In this document: piece after piece, positions 1-7,831 of the stretch
Layout: each line of letters opens with the position of its first letter
How positions within the stretch are numbered: position 1 is the first letter of the stretch
From: a virus
IMG/VR virus record: IMGVR_UViG_3300021960_000477
Span: 1-24,797 of that record
Length of the DNA: 24,797 nucleotides
Reading direction: 5' to 3' (one strand)
Notes under the pieces: model-generated
What the model was told of the DNA's origin: nothing
Seen by the model: only the letters and a program-made list of their open reading frames with translations
Databases searched by the model: none
Program-made: the position numbers and the translations under genes

Positions 1-114
1 TTTAACATCAGCAAAATTAGAGCAAGCTTTATACTTACCTTTAGCAATATCTACCTCTTCCGATACACCGTACCAATCATCCATCGCTAATAATTCTAAT
101 ATAGTCTTTATCAT
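1..114 (-). CDS. Start of a structural-operon gene, cut by the left edge
   Basis: Thirty-eight codons read from an ATG at 114 with no stop before the edge, beginning MIKTILELLAMDDW. The ATG lies one base after the stop of the 795-aa tail gene upstream, the same tight packing seen through this operon, which is why the start is accepted. The visible part is too short to recognise. From its place after two tail or baseplate proteins it is probably another virion or tail-assembly gene, but that is inference from position only. Confidence 0.6.
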   Translation of the reverse strand, partial: MIKTILELLAMDDWYGVSEEVDIAKGKYKACSNFADVK

Positions 115-115
115 A

Positions 116-2503
116 TTATACAAATATATCTGTTCTATCTGCTGTTATTGTTGTTATATCTGCGGTAAGTACTTGTCCATCTGTACCGGTTTCTCCATCA
201 ATAGTAAATATCTTAGATTCGTAAACCTTACGATAAGTAAGTAATTCTAATTGTGTTTTACCTGTATTGAGATTAGTACTTATAGAATTAATCGTAAATA
301 GGCTATCTTGTATCTTAATCTTATCATTAAGTCTATAATTTAACACCACATAAGCAGGTAAATTTACAGTTACCTTATGGAGTCTTTTGGTTGCATCAAA
401 AGCATCACTAACATATGTGCGATAGTATTTATTGTATAGTGAGTTTATATCCTCGTCTGGGAAATAAGCATACCCTGCGGTATTTTGCCATTCATCCTCC
501 TCAACATCAAAATTAAGAGTAGCTGATGGAGGAACTGTTGGCGTACCATCATTTATTGAGTTAGCTGGGAAGAAGTAACTTGTAACAGCAGTAGCCGTAC
601 TAGTCTGACCTGACTTGTATATCCAATTTAAGAATCTTTCAGTAGCCCCAGATATATCCATCTTATTTGCGTAAAACAATAATGGTTTATCTAATACCGG
701 GTCATAATTACCTTTTTGCTTACTCGTATAAGTTGGAGGGGTGGTTGTCAAGTTTTCATCTTCAGCATCACTATAGTTAAATTCACCTGATGCTGAATAC
801 CCCCATTGGATTAACGTGTCCCTACTTTCTGCTGATTTATTCCCATCTATAAGCCTCTCATACTTCATATGGGAGAATGGGAGTTTTATCTCATATACCT
901 TCCCTATATCTACATTTGGATGGTTCTTTCTCACATTATAAGTAGAATCTCCAAATACCTCACCAAAGGCTTCTTGATGTTTCTCCGACAATAAATACTT
1001 TGGGTCTTGATACTTAAAGTATATCTCAGTAAATGGTAATACAGAATCAACATCGTGAGAAGTTATATCGGTGTATTCTGTTAAATCTATTAGTCCCTTG
1101 AAATGGTTATCCGATACATTCTTATAAAACTCATCTAGGGTATCTACAAATATTTTACCGTAATCAGCATCTCTTCTGTCAGTAATGTAATATGCTGTTA
1201 GATTAAACATCTTGAATAATCCGGTTAAGAAATCCATAACCCCTATATCAGGCATAAAATTCTTATTCGATAAGTTTATGGTTGGATTAAGAGATACTAA
1301 TGGGGTCTTGTAAATTTCCGCAGATGGCGCACCAACATAATCTAACCCAAGTTCTCTTATCATAAACTCTAATTGAGTGTCTGCTTCAACAAACAATCTG
1401 AATTGATGGGTTCCTGCTTGTTTAGTAATTACAAATTCAACCTCAAGGTTACCAGACCCATAGCTAAATCTTTCATAAACCTTATTTGCTCCAACATCAA
1501 ATAACTTAACTTTTATATTAGAATCCTCAGTTATAGAATCTATTAATACATCAATTCTATAATCTCTTGTAGCGTTTGCGTTTAAAGTTATTATACCTGT
1601 TGTATTGTTTACATTCCATAAATTAGTGTCAACAGAAGATGAACCTCCTTGTTCTTGATATATTTCTGTTAACTGAGTTCCTAGTGATGTTAATCCTATT
1701 CTAATACTAGAAGCATAAGACCCATAGTCCTCTTGCTCATATATCTCACCTCTAACAGCACTTAACCACATATAAACCTTATAGAATGGCTCATTTGTAG
1801 TGGAGAAGAAATCATCAGTAAACTGAATATTATATCTAGCCTCAATAGCTTTTATAATGTGGTATATTCTTATCGCAGGTTTTAAATCACGATACTCAAG
1901 ACCTCTAAGGTTATCTGGAGAAATTGGGTCTCTATATAAATTACCATCTGTGTTTTCCGGGTCTGTGTCTGAAAACTCTGTATTGTAGAAAAGACGTTTT
2001 CTAGATGTTATAAGTGGATAGATTAACGCTTCAGTATCTTCTCCAACAGTAAGCCCATTTTGAAATATCTCTTTTACGGTAGCATTATCATATTGGTGGG
2101 TGAAGTCTTCAAGGTCCAATGAACTTAGTTTGTCATCACCTATAGCATCTTTTAATGATACTAATTTACCGTAGAATGTAAGGGTGTAAGAATGAGCTTT
2201 GTTTTGCATCATCTTAACACTATTAAGATATACTTTACCTTCTCTAAACGGCAAATAGTTTATATGGATTTCAGCCTCTTTCTTAATCCTTGAATCATAG
2301 TATCCCTCCGTTATATTATTGTTGTAATAATGGCGAAATATCTTGTTATTTGTCGAAGAGGCAGGTACTGTAAATGTCTGAGAATAATCAGTAAATATTT
2401 TACCAATATCTTTTATATCTTGTATTGTAGACGTTACTTCTATAGTCTCATCTTGAAACAAGTCTACTCTTTGACCCTCTATATATAATTGTACTCTTTG
2501 CAT
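116..2503 (-). CDS. Large tail/baseplate structural protein (795 aa)
   Basis: The opening MQRVQLYIEGQRVDLF, followed by a stretch on a 'tail-tip-like' theme (IFTDYSQTFTVPAS, then a HYYNNNI segment), resembles an N-terminus common in structural proteins of Bacteroidota phages, from memory rather than a search. The rest is long, rich in beta-strand-type sequence and in Tyr, Asn and Asp, with no signal peptide, membrane segment or enzymatic motif that I can see. Its stop is followed at once by another gene, and its ATG overlaps the stop of the 348-aa gene by one base (TAATG), so it is translated as part of the structural operon. Probably a distal tail or baseplate hub component. The family assignment is moderately sure, the exact role is not. 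Confidence 0.7.
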   Translation of the reverse strand: MQRVQLYIEGQRVDLFQDETIEVTSTIQDIKDIGKIFTDYSQTFTVPASSTNNKIFRHYYNNNITEGYYDSRIKKEAEIHINYLPFREGKVYLNSVKMMQNKAHSYTLTFYGKLVSLKDAIGDDKLSSLDLEDFTHQYDNATVKEIFQNGLTVGEDTEALIYPLITSRKRLFYNTEFSDTDPENTDGNLYRDPISPDNLRGLEYRDLKPAIRIYHIIKAIEARYNIQFTDDFFSTTNEPFYKVYMWLSAVRGEIYEQEDYGSYASSIRIGLTSLGTQLTEIYQEQGGSSSVDTNLWNVNNTTGIITLNANATRDYRIDVLIDSITEDSNIKVKLFDVGANKVYERFSYGSGNLEVEFVITKQAGTHQFRLFVEADTQLEFMIRELGLDYVGAPSAEIYKTPLVSLNPTINLSNKNFMPDIGVMDFLTGLFKMFNLTAYYITDRRDADYGKIFVDTLDEFYKNVSDNHFKGLIDLTEYTDITSHDVDSVLPFTEIYFKYQDPKYLLSEKHQEAFGEVFGDSTYNVRKNHPNVDIGKVYEIKLPFSHMKYERLIDGNKSAESRDTLIQWGYSASGEFNYSDAEDENLTTTPPTYTSKQKGNYDPVLDKPLLFYANKMDISGATERFLNWIYKSGQTSTATAVTSYFFPANSINDGTPTVPPSATLNFDVEEDEWQNTAGYAYFPDEDINSLYNKYYRTYVSDAFDATKRLHKVTVNLPAYVVLNYRLNDKIKIQDSLFTINSISTNLNTGKTQLELLTYRKVYESKIFTIDGETGTDGQVLTADITTITADRTDIFV

Positions 2504-3549
2504 TACCTAATAATATTTACCTCGTTAAATCCATATTTGAAGTCAAGAGTGTAATCTATTAATTTGTCATTGAGTGATGTTTTAAATGATAGTGATCCGG
2601 TTTGTGGTAATATTGGATAGGCTTGTCCTCCCTCTGTTATCCAAGCGTATTCTGTTAGAAGGAGTTGTTGCAATACATCGTTGTATTCCTCATTAAGAAA
2701 CCCGGTATTCATAGAAAATGTTTTGTCTATCTCCACATTTAGAATCTTATCGGTGGTATCTTGATAATTATAGAATACAGACGCATCATTTAATACTCCA
2801 ATAGTATTTATTCTATAGGATTCTCTTTTTATGTTGACGCTATCTTTTCTTTTCTTGTAGAACCAAATATCTTGTATAACCCCATATTTATTTACAAATG
2901 ATACCTTATAAGGAGTAAATCTGCTTGTAGATGAGCAAGTCTCATCATCATAACTAGCAGCTACAGTTAGCGTTTGTGTAGAGGCATCTGATAAGGTTAT
3001 TATGATTGTGTCGGGATTACTTGAGTTACTTGGATATTTTATAAGGTCATCCGGCTCTTCGTTGACCGGAGTTGTTATAGGGGTATATGTTATTGTAGAT
3101 AGTGTAGACCCATCTTTATTAAATGCAACAGAAGTTACTCCTCCCTCTCCAATATAGACTGGTACAGTTACTGCCTCATTAGTAGGAACATATAAATATT
3201 GATTGTCTATTTGTTTTCCGATTCCCAATACAGGATTTATACCATCTTTGAAATACCCATAACCGGTAGAAGCTAAATTATATCCGGTTGTAGTATCGGA
3301 TTTAAAGTCATCAAAATATCTTACTAGTCTCCAATATACCCAAATATGGGTGGAGATTGTGGTATAGTTATTATTAAATTCAATGTCAATGTAATCCTTT
3401 ACTAATTCTGATATCTCAAATCTAATGTGTTGCTCACCTGATATTACTGATTTACTTATAGCATAAGTAGGGTTGGTTGGTCTATCGGCTGTAAACTGAC
3501 CGGTATACACCCAAATGTCTAAATCCCCATACAATAGTTTAGCTGCCAT
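2503..3549 (-). CDS. Tail-associated structural protein (348 aa)
   Basis: No catalytic motif is visible. The N-terminal part (about residues 1-90) has alternating hydrophobic strands (DLDIWVYTG, HIRFEISELVKDYI, STHIWVYWRLVRYF) typical of beta-sandwich virion proteins. The middle (about 115-205) is rich in Thr, Ser and Pro. The C-terminus ends in strand-like sequence (LDFKYGFNEVNIIR). It overlaps the start of the 795-aa tail protein by one base and follows the glycosyltransferase-like gene by about 50 bases. By position it is a tail or baseplate component paired with the 795-aa protein. No promoter matching TAnnTTTG is seen in the 51-base gap upstream. Confidence 0.6.
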   Translation of the reverse strand: MAAKLLYGDLDIWVYTGQFTADRPTNPTYAISKSVISGEQHIRFEISELVKDYIDIEFNNNYTTISTHIWVYWRLVRYFDDFKSDTTTGYNLASTGYGYFKDGINPVLGIGKQIDNQYLYVPTNEAVTVPVYIGEGGVTSVAFNKDGSTLSTITYTPITTPVNEEPDDLIKYPSNSSNPDTIIITLSDASTQTLTVAASYDDETCSSTSRFTPYKVSFVNKYGVIQDIWFYKKRKDSVNIKRESYRINTIGVLNDASVFYNYQDTTDKILNVEIDKTFSMNTGFLNEEYNDVLQQLLLTEYAWITEGGQAYPILPQTGSLSFKTSLNDKLIDYTLDFKYGFNEVNIIR

Positions 3550-3600
3550 TCTATCTATATTTATGTATTATAAATAACAATCATAAGTTAATATTGTACC

Positions 3601-4503
3601 TTATAATGCTTTTTTTAACACCTCGTAGTATTTGTAAGACGCAAAACTCTTATCAATAACCAAATCTTTTGGAGGTATTTCCCTTATATGTCTTCCCTTG
3701 TAAAATAACCCATCTCTATCGTTAGTTACTCCTGCGTTATGGTATATTAATGAGTTATCCCAATCTAATATTGGGTTTGTGGCAAATATAAAATTCATCT
3801 CACTTATAATTGATGTTTGTCTTTTGTTCTTCCATAGATTCCATAATACCCCCCACATATCCGCACACCATATTTGTAGTTCGTGGTAATCAGGATTCTG
3901 TTTCTTCTTCTCCCTATTTAACTTGCTTATTTCTCGATACAGATTAGTAGAATCTATTTCTACAAAATGCCAAAAGAGATAAGATATGTTTTTAAGAAGG
4001 TATTGCGCTCCTCCGGAGTTTTGGGTATTTTCCAATACTAAATCAGGTCTTATGTTGGCTACCTCTACCATCTTGTCAAATACATCTTGACCCTTTGATA
4101 ATATATATTCAGCTCCAATATATGATTTAGTGTTGGATAGGTAATTTATATCATCATCAATATATTGTTCTAATTGAGGCTTTCTCGTAAATAGTATATC
4201 GCAATCGTGGTAGAATATAGCCTCATCACTTAATTTTGGATGGAGCTTAAAATGTTGCTTTAATATATTAGGTCTTATAGATGATATGTAGGATTTATCT
4301 ATACGTTTGTCTTTATAGAAATAGAAATTAACCTTTGGATATTTATCCGCTAATTTATCAAAATATTTATCAGCAGTATTGTCAACCCCACATATAACGT
4401 CTACATTTTCTAGAGGTATCCCTACATCTCTAAAGTTATACAACATTATATCTATCTGCCAAGCAAAATACAGATTAGCAGGTTGACAACAAATATATCT
4501 CAT
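3601..4503 (-). CDS. Glycosyltransferase-like (GT-A-type) protein in the structural operon
   Basis: A 300-aa soluble protein without a signal peptide or membrane segment. Near residue 98 it has FYHDCDILFTRKP: a hydrophobic strand ending in Asp-Cys-Asp, followed by a phenylalanine and basic residues. This is the layout of the metal-binding DxD motif of GT-A glycosyltransferases. Later blocks, ELQIWCADMWGVLWNLW (about 205-221) and IYHNAGVTNDRDGLFYKG (about 253-270), look like conserved active-site loops. The family occurs in Bacteroidota phage structural clusters to my recollection, with no proven function. Its ATG overlaps the stop of the Thr-rich Ig-like gene (TAATG), so the two are translationally coupled. 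I infer transfer of a sugar to a virion protein, possibly the neighbour's Thr-rich linkers. Alternative: modification of a host surface glycan. Confidence 0.6.
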   Translation of the reverse strand: MRYICCQPANLYFAWQIDIMLYNFRDVGIPLENVDVICGVDNTADKYFDKLADKYPKVNFYFYKDKRIDKSYISSIRPNILKQHFKLHPKLSDEAIFYHDCDILFTRKPQLEQYIDDDINYLSNTKSYIGAEYILSKGQDVFDKMVEVANIRPDLVLENTQNSGGAQYLLKNISYLFWHFVEIDSTNLYREISKLNREKKKQNPDYHELQIWCADMWGVLWNLWKNKRQTSIISEMNFIFATNPILDWDNSLIYHNAGVTNDRDGLFYKGRHIREIPPKDLVIDKSFASYKYYEVLKKAL

Positions 4504-5567
4504 TAACCTTCTGATATATCAACATAGAAAGCATCATTATCCGCAACACTTGTAAATGTGTGGGATTCTCCACTAACAACTTCTCCAACAGTAAATGTTG
4601 AGGTTTTTTCTGCTGAATTTAGATTTCTACTGAATAATATTGTAGTACTATCAGCTACTGTGTTGTCCGGAGATGTTCTAGTAACAGATGCTGTAACATC
4701 AGATATAACGTTTGCAAGTGTTGTAAGGTTGTAACTTCCATTTATAGGGAGTGTGTGGGTTGATGTTTTTACAACAGGTATGTTATTGATTAAAGTTGTA
4801 TATTGATATGATATTTGATACGATGGGTTTTCTCCAACAGCTTGTGTTAATGTTGAATTAAACGATACGTTAGATGGTGAAGGTTGAGTTGTAGTACTTG
4901 TAGTTGTTGTCGTTGGACAATTAGCAACTGTAAGTCTAAATGTATCACTAACATCACAAGAACCAATATCATCAGAAGCAATTATATTTATTTTTACATC
5001 GCCACAAAGTTGACTTGTGTTTGTGGTAAATGTTATGTATCCTCCAATTTGACTTATAGATACTAATTCTTGATCGGAAGGTAGTGTTGTTACTGTATAA
5101 GATAAATTACCACTAGAGCCGAAGTAAAGTGCTGTGTTTAGTATGTATGAGTTTCCATAATCTACTGAGGCATCAGCTATAGATTGAGTTAATGTTATAC
5201 CCCCTTCTGTACATCCCGGTGCTTGAGTAGTTGGAGGGAAAGTTGTTTCTGTACCAGTAGCCGTAGCGGTACAAGTGGTTAATGTTTCTCCTGAGTTAGT
5301 GTAACCTGATGGAACTGTTATATTAGCAGTATAAGTTTGGTCAACTCCATCTTGATATGTTGATGGAGTAACGCTATTTAGAGTTCCGGCTGAAACTGTT
5401 GCGTCTGTGTTTATTACGATAGTATTTCCGGTTGTTCCATCTACCATAGTAAACCCTGCATCACTACAAGTAAACTCAGTTAATTGTGGAGGTTCTGTTG
5501 TGGTTGTTGTAATTGGGTCTGCTAATAAATAGTACGGACTCCTTACATTTATCTTAGTTAGTGCCAT
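4503..5567 (-). CDS. Virion protein with three Ig-like domains joined by poly-Thr linkers
   Basis: 354 aa, very rich in Thr, Ser, Val and Gly. Three beta-sandwich-like domains (about residues 28-105, 118-217 and 233-354) are separated by mucin-like linkers: TTTTTEPP at 20-27, TETTFPPTTQAP at 106-117 and PTTTTTSTTTQPSPS at 218-232. Cysteines lie in the first two domains (C34/C99; C119, C188, C204, C217), so disulfides are possible. Such Ig-like modules decorate capsids or tails and help phages hold on to surfaces or glycans. The start at 5567 overlaps the end of the gp10-like gene by 14 bases, and the stop overlaps the glycosyltransferase-like gene. The linkers would be natural O-glycosylation targets. 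The DNA repeats of ACN codons would also favour recombination that adds or removes domains. Confidence 0.65.
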   Translation of the reverse strand: MALTKINVRSPYYLLADPITTTTTEPPQLTEFTCSDAGFTMVDGTTGNTIVINTDATVSAGTLNSVTPSTYQDGVDQTYTANITVPSGYTNSGETLTTCTATATGTETTFPPTTQAPGCTEGGITLTQSIADASVDYGNSYILNTALYFGSSGNLSYTVTTLPSDQELVSISQIGGYITFTTNTSQLCGDVKINIIASDDIGSCDVSDTFRLTVANCPTTTTTSTTTQPSPSNVSFNSTLTQAVGENPSYQISYQYTTLINNIPVVKTSTHTLPINGSYNLTTLANVISDVTASVTRTSPDNTVADSTTILFSRNLNSAEKTSTFTVGEVVSGESHTFTSVADNDAFYVDISEG

Positions 5568-6123
5568 TTTCTATAGTATAATTATCACCTTTCTTAATAT
5601 AACCTGCTTTAAGCAGAATGTCTTCTATATTTAACATTATATCTTGTACCATTGGGTCTGATATAGCATCTAGTTTAGATAAAGCTTCTTGTATAGCATC
5701 ATCTATAAAATTAGTTGGAGCTATACCTCTAAGATTTATTGACCTTGATATAGCGAATGCAATTCCTCTTATCTTACTTTGAGTCAGAGAACCTCCTCTT
5801 AAATTGTATAACTTTACTGGTTTGTTCTGAATCCAGCTAACAATACTTTCTATTGGAGGAAAACCACTGTTAGTTCCTTCATCTACTGCTTTTCCATATT
5901 TCAACCCCTCCAAATTCAAAGTAAATCCATCATTTGTATCTTTCAAGTAAGATGATAGTGAATTGGCTAATGTTCCGGTGTAATTTATTGGAGAGTTAAA
6001 ACTTCTTCCTGTTTTAGATTGTCTTGCCCTAGATCGAGTAATTTCAGCCTTTACAATCTTTTTTAATTGCTCAGAGAAACTTTTCTCAAGATATAACTTT
6101 GTATTTTTAAATTTAGTTACCAT
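5554..6123 (-). CDS. HK97 gp10-like head-tail connector/neck protein
   Basis: 189 aa from the ATG at 6123 (MVTKFKNTKLY). A 15-codon extension upstream of this ATG reads the poly-Thr codons of the previous gene in another frame (giving NNNN), so it is rejected; the TAATG overlap at 6123 also supports the shorter start. The pattern GLKYGKAVDEGTNSG, then IVSWIQNKPVKLY, then AFAISRSINLRGIAPTNFI is the 'G-x-x-V-D-x-G-T ... W-I-x-x-K ... R-G-I-x-P-T-x-F' layout of HK97 gp10-type proteins, which join head to tail in siphoviruses. Located directly after the tail-terminator-like gene, as expected for a neck module. Fairly sure of family, less so of exact role. Confidence 0.7.
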   Translation of the reverse strand: MVTKFKNTKLYLEKSFSEQLKKIVKAEITRSRARQSKTGRSFNSPINYTGTLANSLSSYLKDTNDGFTLNLEGLKYGKAVDEGTNSGFPPIESIVSWIQNKPVKLYNLRGGSLTQSKIRGIAFAISRSINLRGIAPTNFIDDAIQEALSKLDAISDPMVQDIMLNIEDILLKAGYIKKGDNYTIENGTN

Positions 6124-6647
6124 TATGGAGCAACAGTTGTTGTTGTTGTAGTAGTTGTCATACAAGAAGTACCATCAGCGTTGATTAACGCCATCTCATC
6201 GTTTGGAATGTCGATGTTAAGAACAAGAGACCATCCGGCAAGTAAGTTCTCAAATCTATCTTCAAATTGTGTGGCAGTTGGAGAATCCACTATCTCGTAG
6301 TTGTTCTCATTCATACCTCCACGTCTAAGGGAGCTTTGCAACCCATTTACAACACTCAACATACTATTTAGAATATCCTGCTTGTTGTCTCCTTGATAAA
6401 GTGGGTTATGGGTTGTTTGTTTATCCTCTTTATACTCATCTACCACATCCATAGCAATAATATTCACACTAAAGGTCATATAGTGGTCGTTAAACGTTAC
6501 ATCACTCACGATAATATGGGCAAGTGGGAAAATAGTTTGTTTAGATAGGTCTACGTCAAATATATCTCCTGAGGTAACGGTATTTATATTATTATTACCG
6601 TTGAGGTAGTTGTAGATGTTGTCAATGAGGTTATAATATTCTTTCAT
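6123..6647 (-). CDS. Tail terminator/completion-like protein with an eight-Thr C-terminal tail
   Basis: 174 aa. The core (about residues 1-158) has an N-terminal helix (YYNLIDNIYNYLN), strands FPLAHIIVSDVTF and MTFSVNIIAMDVVDEY, a helix with LNSMLSVVNGLQSSLRRG, and a last strand (AGWSLVLNIDIPND). This matches the usual plan of small tail-terminator/completion proteins of phages, and the ERFEN-LAGW type motif (EDRFENLLAGW) is common in Bacteroidota relatives as far as I recall. After the core comes GTSCM, eight threonines (164-171) and VAP before the stop. This tail is the same kind of linker as in the Ig-like gene two genes on. The ATG at 6647 overlaps the TGA of the -1 frame of the upstream chaperone gene (ATGA). 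Confidence 0.6.
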   Translation of the reverse strand: MKEYYNLIDNIYNYLNGNNNINTVTSGDIFDVDLSKQTIFPLAHIIVSDVTFNDHYMTFSVNIIAMDVVDEYKEDKQTTHNPLYQGDNKQDILNSMLSVVNGLQSSLRRGGMNENNYEIVDSPTATQFEDRFENLLAGWSLVLNIDIPNDEMALINADGTSCMTTTTTTTTVAP

Positions 6648-7410
6648 CGCTTCATAGCTTTTTTAATCATATTCGATTCTAATTCGTTTTTCTCTTTCTC
6701 AAAGGTTAAATACATCAAACACTTAAATAACGGTTCTGATGTAACTTTGTCAAATTTTGTGATGTCTCCCTTAGCGAGTCCATAAATTGAGCTATACCAA
6801 CCCCATTTCTTTCCAAAGTTTGATGTAGAGGAGAGGTTTGCGGTATTTTCCTCAATTCCTTCTCCAAATAAACTAGGGAAGCTCTCGATAACTCGATCCC
6901 TAAATTGTAAAAAAAAACCATAGCCCCCATCACAACACTAAGTGGCATCTCCTTCATCCACATCCGTATCTCATCATTTGGCTTATACGGAGCGATAGTA
7001 TATTTATCTTTACTCTTAAAGTTTACCGGTCTATACAACACCGCCATTGCCTTATGGATGTCTTGCCAATCTGATATTGTAGCCTCAACGTCCACATACT
7101 CACCAAGACTCATCTCTTCTAAGTTTGGTATAAATCCCATTTCAACACCTCCAAGAGTAAAGTGGCGAGTAAGATTATACTTTTTGGAGAATGCCTCCTC
7201 AATAATCTTGAGTACCTTGTTGAACTCAACAACAGGTATCTTCTCCACATCATTCAGATTCACATTACAGAATATCTCAATGAGCTTCTTGTTGGTGAAA
7301 TCCGTATACTCATCACCTTCGTTTTGATCTACGATTTTTATATATCGTTGATATTGCCCTAAGGTAATTGACTCTAAAGATGTTGGTACTTCTAATTCTA
7401 TCTTAGCCAT
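6644..7410 (-). CDS. Predicted -1 frameshift product of the tail chaperone gene (about 255 aa)
   Basis: Shares residues 1-167 with the short product, then slips back one base on U UUU UUU and continues LQFRDRVIESFPSLFGE and so on, to a TGA at 6646-6644. The shifted part contains FGKKWGWYSSIYGLAKGD, then ITKFDKVTSEPLFKCLMYL and TFEKEKNELESNMIKKAMKR. This is a well-formed mixed hydrophobic and charged segment, with the look of a conserved phage domain. The -1 frame is open from 6937, where a TAG lies just upstream, and has no ATG, GTG or TTG before the conserved part, so independent initiation is unlikely. Its TGA overlaps the next ATG (ATGA), the packing expected of a true gene end. Alternative: a homopolymer indel in the assembly. 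Confidence 0.65.
6715..7410 (-). CDS. Tail assembly chaperone-like protein, unshifted (short) product
   Basis: 231 aa in the zero frame, starting MAKIELEVPTSLESITLGQYQRY. The core has MGFIPNLEEMSLGEYVD and HKAMAVLYRPV, features of a Bacteroidota phage family found among tail genes. At residues 163-167 the mRNA has nine U's, giving A-M-V-F-F. In the zero frame the protein continues through YNLGIELSRASLVYLEKEL and ends at 6715. The -1 frame is also open and protein-like (see the longer product). Lambda G and GT are the precedent: a short chaperone and a minority frameshifted fusion that load the tape measure. First gene of the structural operon, just after the AT-rich iteron array. The chaperone role is inferred from the frameshift arrangement. 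Confidence 0.65.
   Translation of the reverse strand: MAKIELEVPTSLESITLGQYQRYIKIVDQNEGDEYTDFTNKKLIEIFCNVNLNDVEKIPVVEFNKVLKIIEEAFSKKYNLTRHFTLGGVEMGFIPNLEEMSLGEYVDVEATISDWQDIHKAMAVLYRPVNFKSKDKYTIAPYKPNDEIRMWMKEMPLSVVMGAMVFFYNLGIELSRASLVYLEKELRKIPQTSPLHQTLERNGVGIAQFMDSLRETSQNLTKLHQNRYLSV
6909..6917 (-). promoter_or_regulatory. Slippery run of nine T's (candidate -1 programmed frameshift site)
   Basis: On the coding strand the zero frame reads ATG GTT TTT TTT TAC, which contains the canonical heptamer T TTT TTT in the right phase for tandem slippage by one base. Both frames are open on the far side. I did not identify a clear downstream pseudoknot by eye; a homopolymer this long can slip without one. 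Confidence 0.6.
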
Positions 7411-7466
7411 ATTGTAAGTAATTTACGAAATTGTTTTTGTACTCCAAAAAATAATTACCAGTATTA

Positions 7467-7585
7467 TACTAGTATAGTACTAAGTATAATATACTAAGTA
7501 TTGTACTTACTATACTAAGTAAGATACTTACTACACTTAGTAAGATATTATAAATATATATATATATATTATATTATACTAAGTA
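7467..7585. repeat. Iteron array A: TACTAAGTA repeats plus AT-only tract
   Basis: Exact TACTAAGTA copies start at 7478, 7492, 7513 and 7577. Variants are TACTAGTA at 7467 and CACTTAGTA at 7534. Starts are spaced 14, 21 and 21 bases over 7478-7534. Two 18-bp inverted repeats, CTTACT-N6-AGTAAG, sit at 7506-7523 and 7527-7544, again 21 bases apart, so a protein could bind the same helix face. Positions 7545-7577 are almost pure A and T, including a (TA)n run. The block 7477-7522 matches 19168-19213 with about five mismatches. It lies directly upstream of the structural operon. Candidate operator or replication/partition site. Confidence 0.8.
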
Positions 7586-7596
7586 CTATAGTCCTG

Positions 7597-7827
7597 TCAG
7601 TTGGAGATTGCCTTAAGATATATATCCATATATATTTCCCATACTTTGGAGTCAACAACGTCTAAATGGTATAGACCCTCACTAACTTTAATATCGATAT
7701 TCTCCATATCAACAATCACCTTGTAGTAGTTCTTCTTAACCTTATCAGGCGTGGAGTAAACTTCTATACCATTAAACCAACACCATACAACAGCATCATA
7801 TGGGATACTACTACCTATTGAATTCAT
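7597..7827 (-). CDS. Small acidic-aromatic protein, paralogue of the 82-aa protein at 10585-10833
   Basis: 76 aa from the ATG at 7827 (MNSIGSSIPYDAVVWCWFNG). A longer frame reaches 8016, but its extra 63 residues are Ile/Leu/Cys-rich and overlap the promoter, so the inner ATG is preferred; it also sits four bases after a TATATTTG box. The segment YDAVVWCWFNGIEVY, then YYKVIVD, then DSKVWEIYMDIY aligns with YDAFIWCNERYIRVY, YKLVRED and DEKIWRFYKYIF of the 82-aa protein after TerL, so the two genes arose by duplication. No known domain is recognised. It is a stand-alone unit between a terminator and the iteron array. Confidence 0.6.
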   Translation of the reverse strand: MNSIGSSIPYDAVVWCWFNGIEVYSTPDKVKKNYYKVIVDMENIDIKVSEGLYHLDVVDSKVWEIYMDIYLKAISN

Positions 7828-7831
7828 AATA

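Noticed and set aside
4884-5066. Plus-strand open frame with many Cys and Ser
   Set aside because: It is the antisense of the Thr-rich linker and Ig-like domains; no promoter or neighbours on that strand.
6124-6165. 15-codon extension of the gp10-like protein
   Set aside because: It is the out-of-frame reading of the poly-Thr codons of the previous gene; the TAATG overlap at 6123 fits better.
7470-7590. CRISPR array
   Set aside because: Repeats are 9-18 bp and AT-rich with 14 or 21-base spacing and no unique spacers; no cas genes are present.
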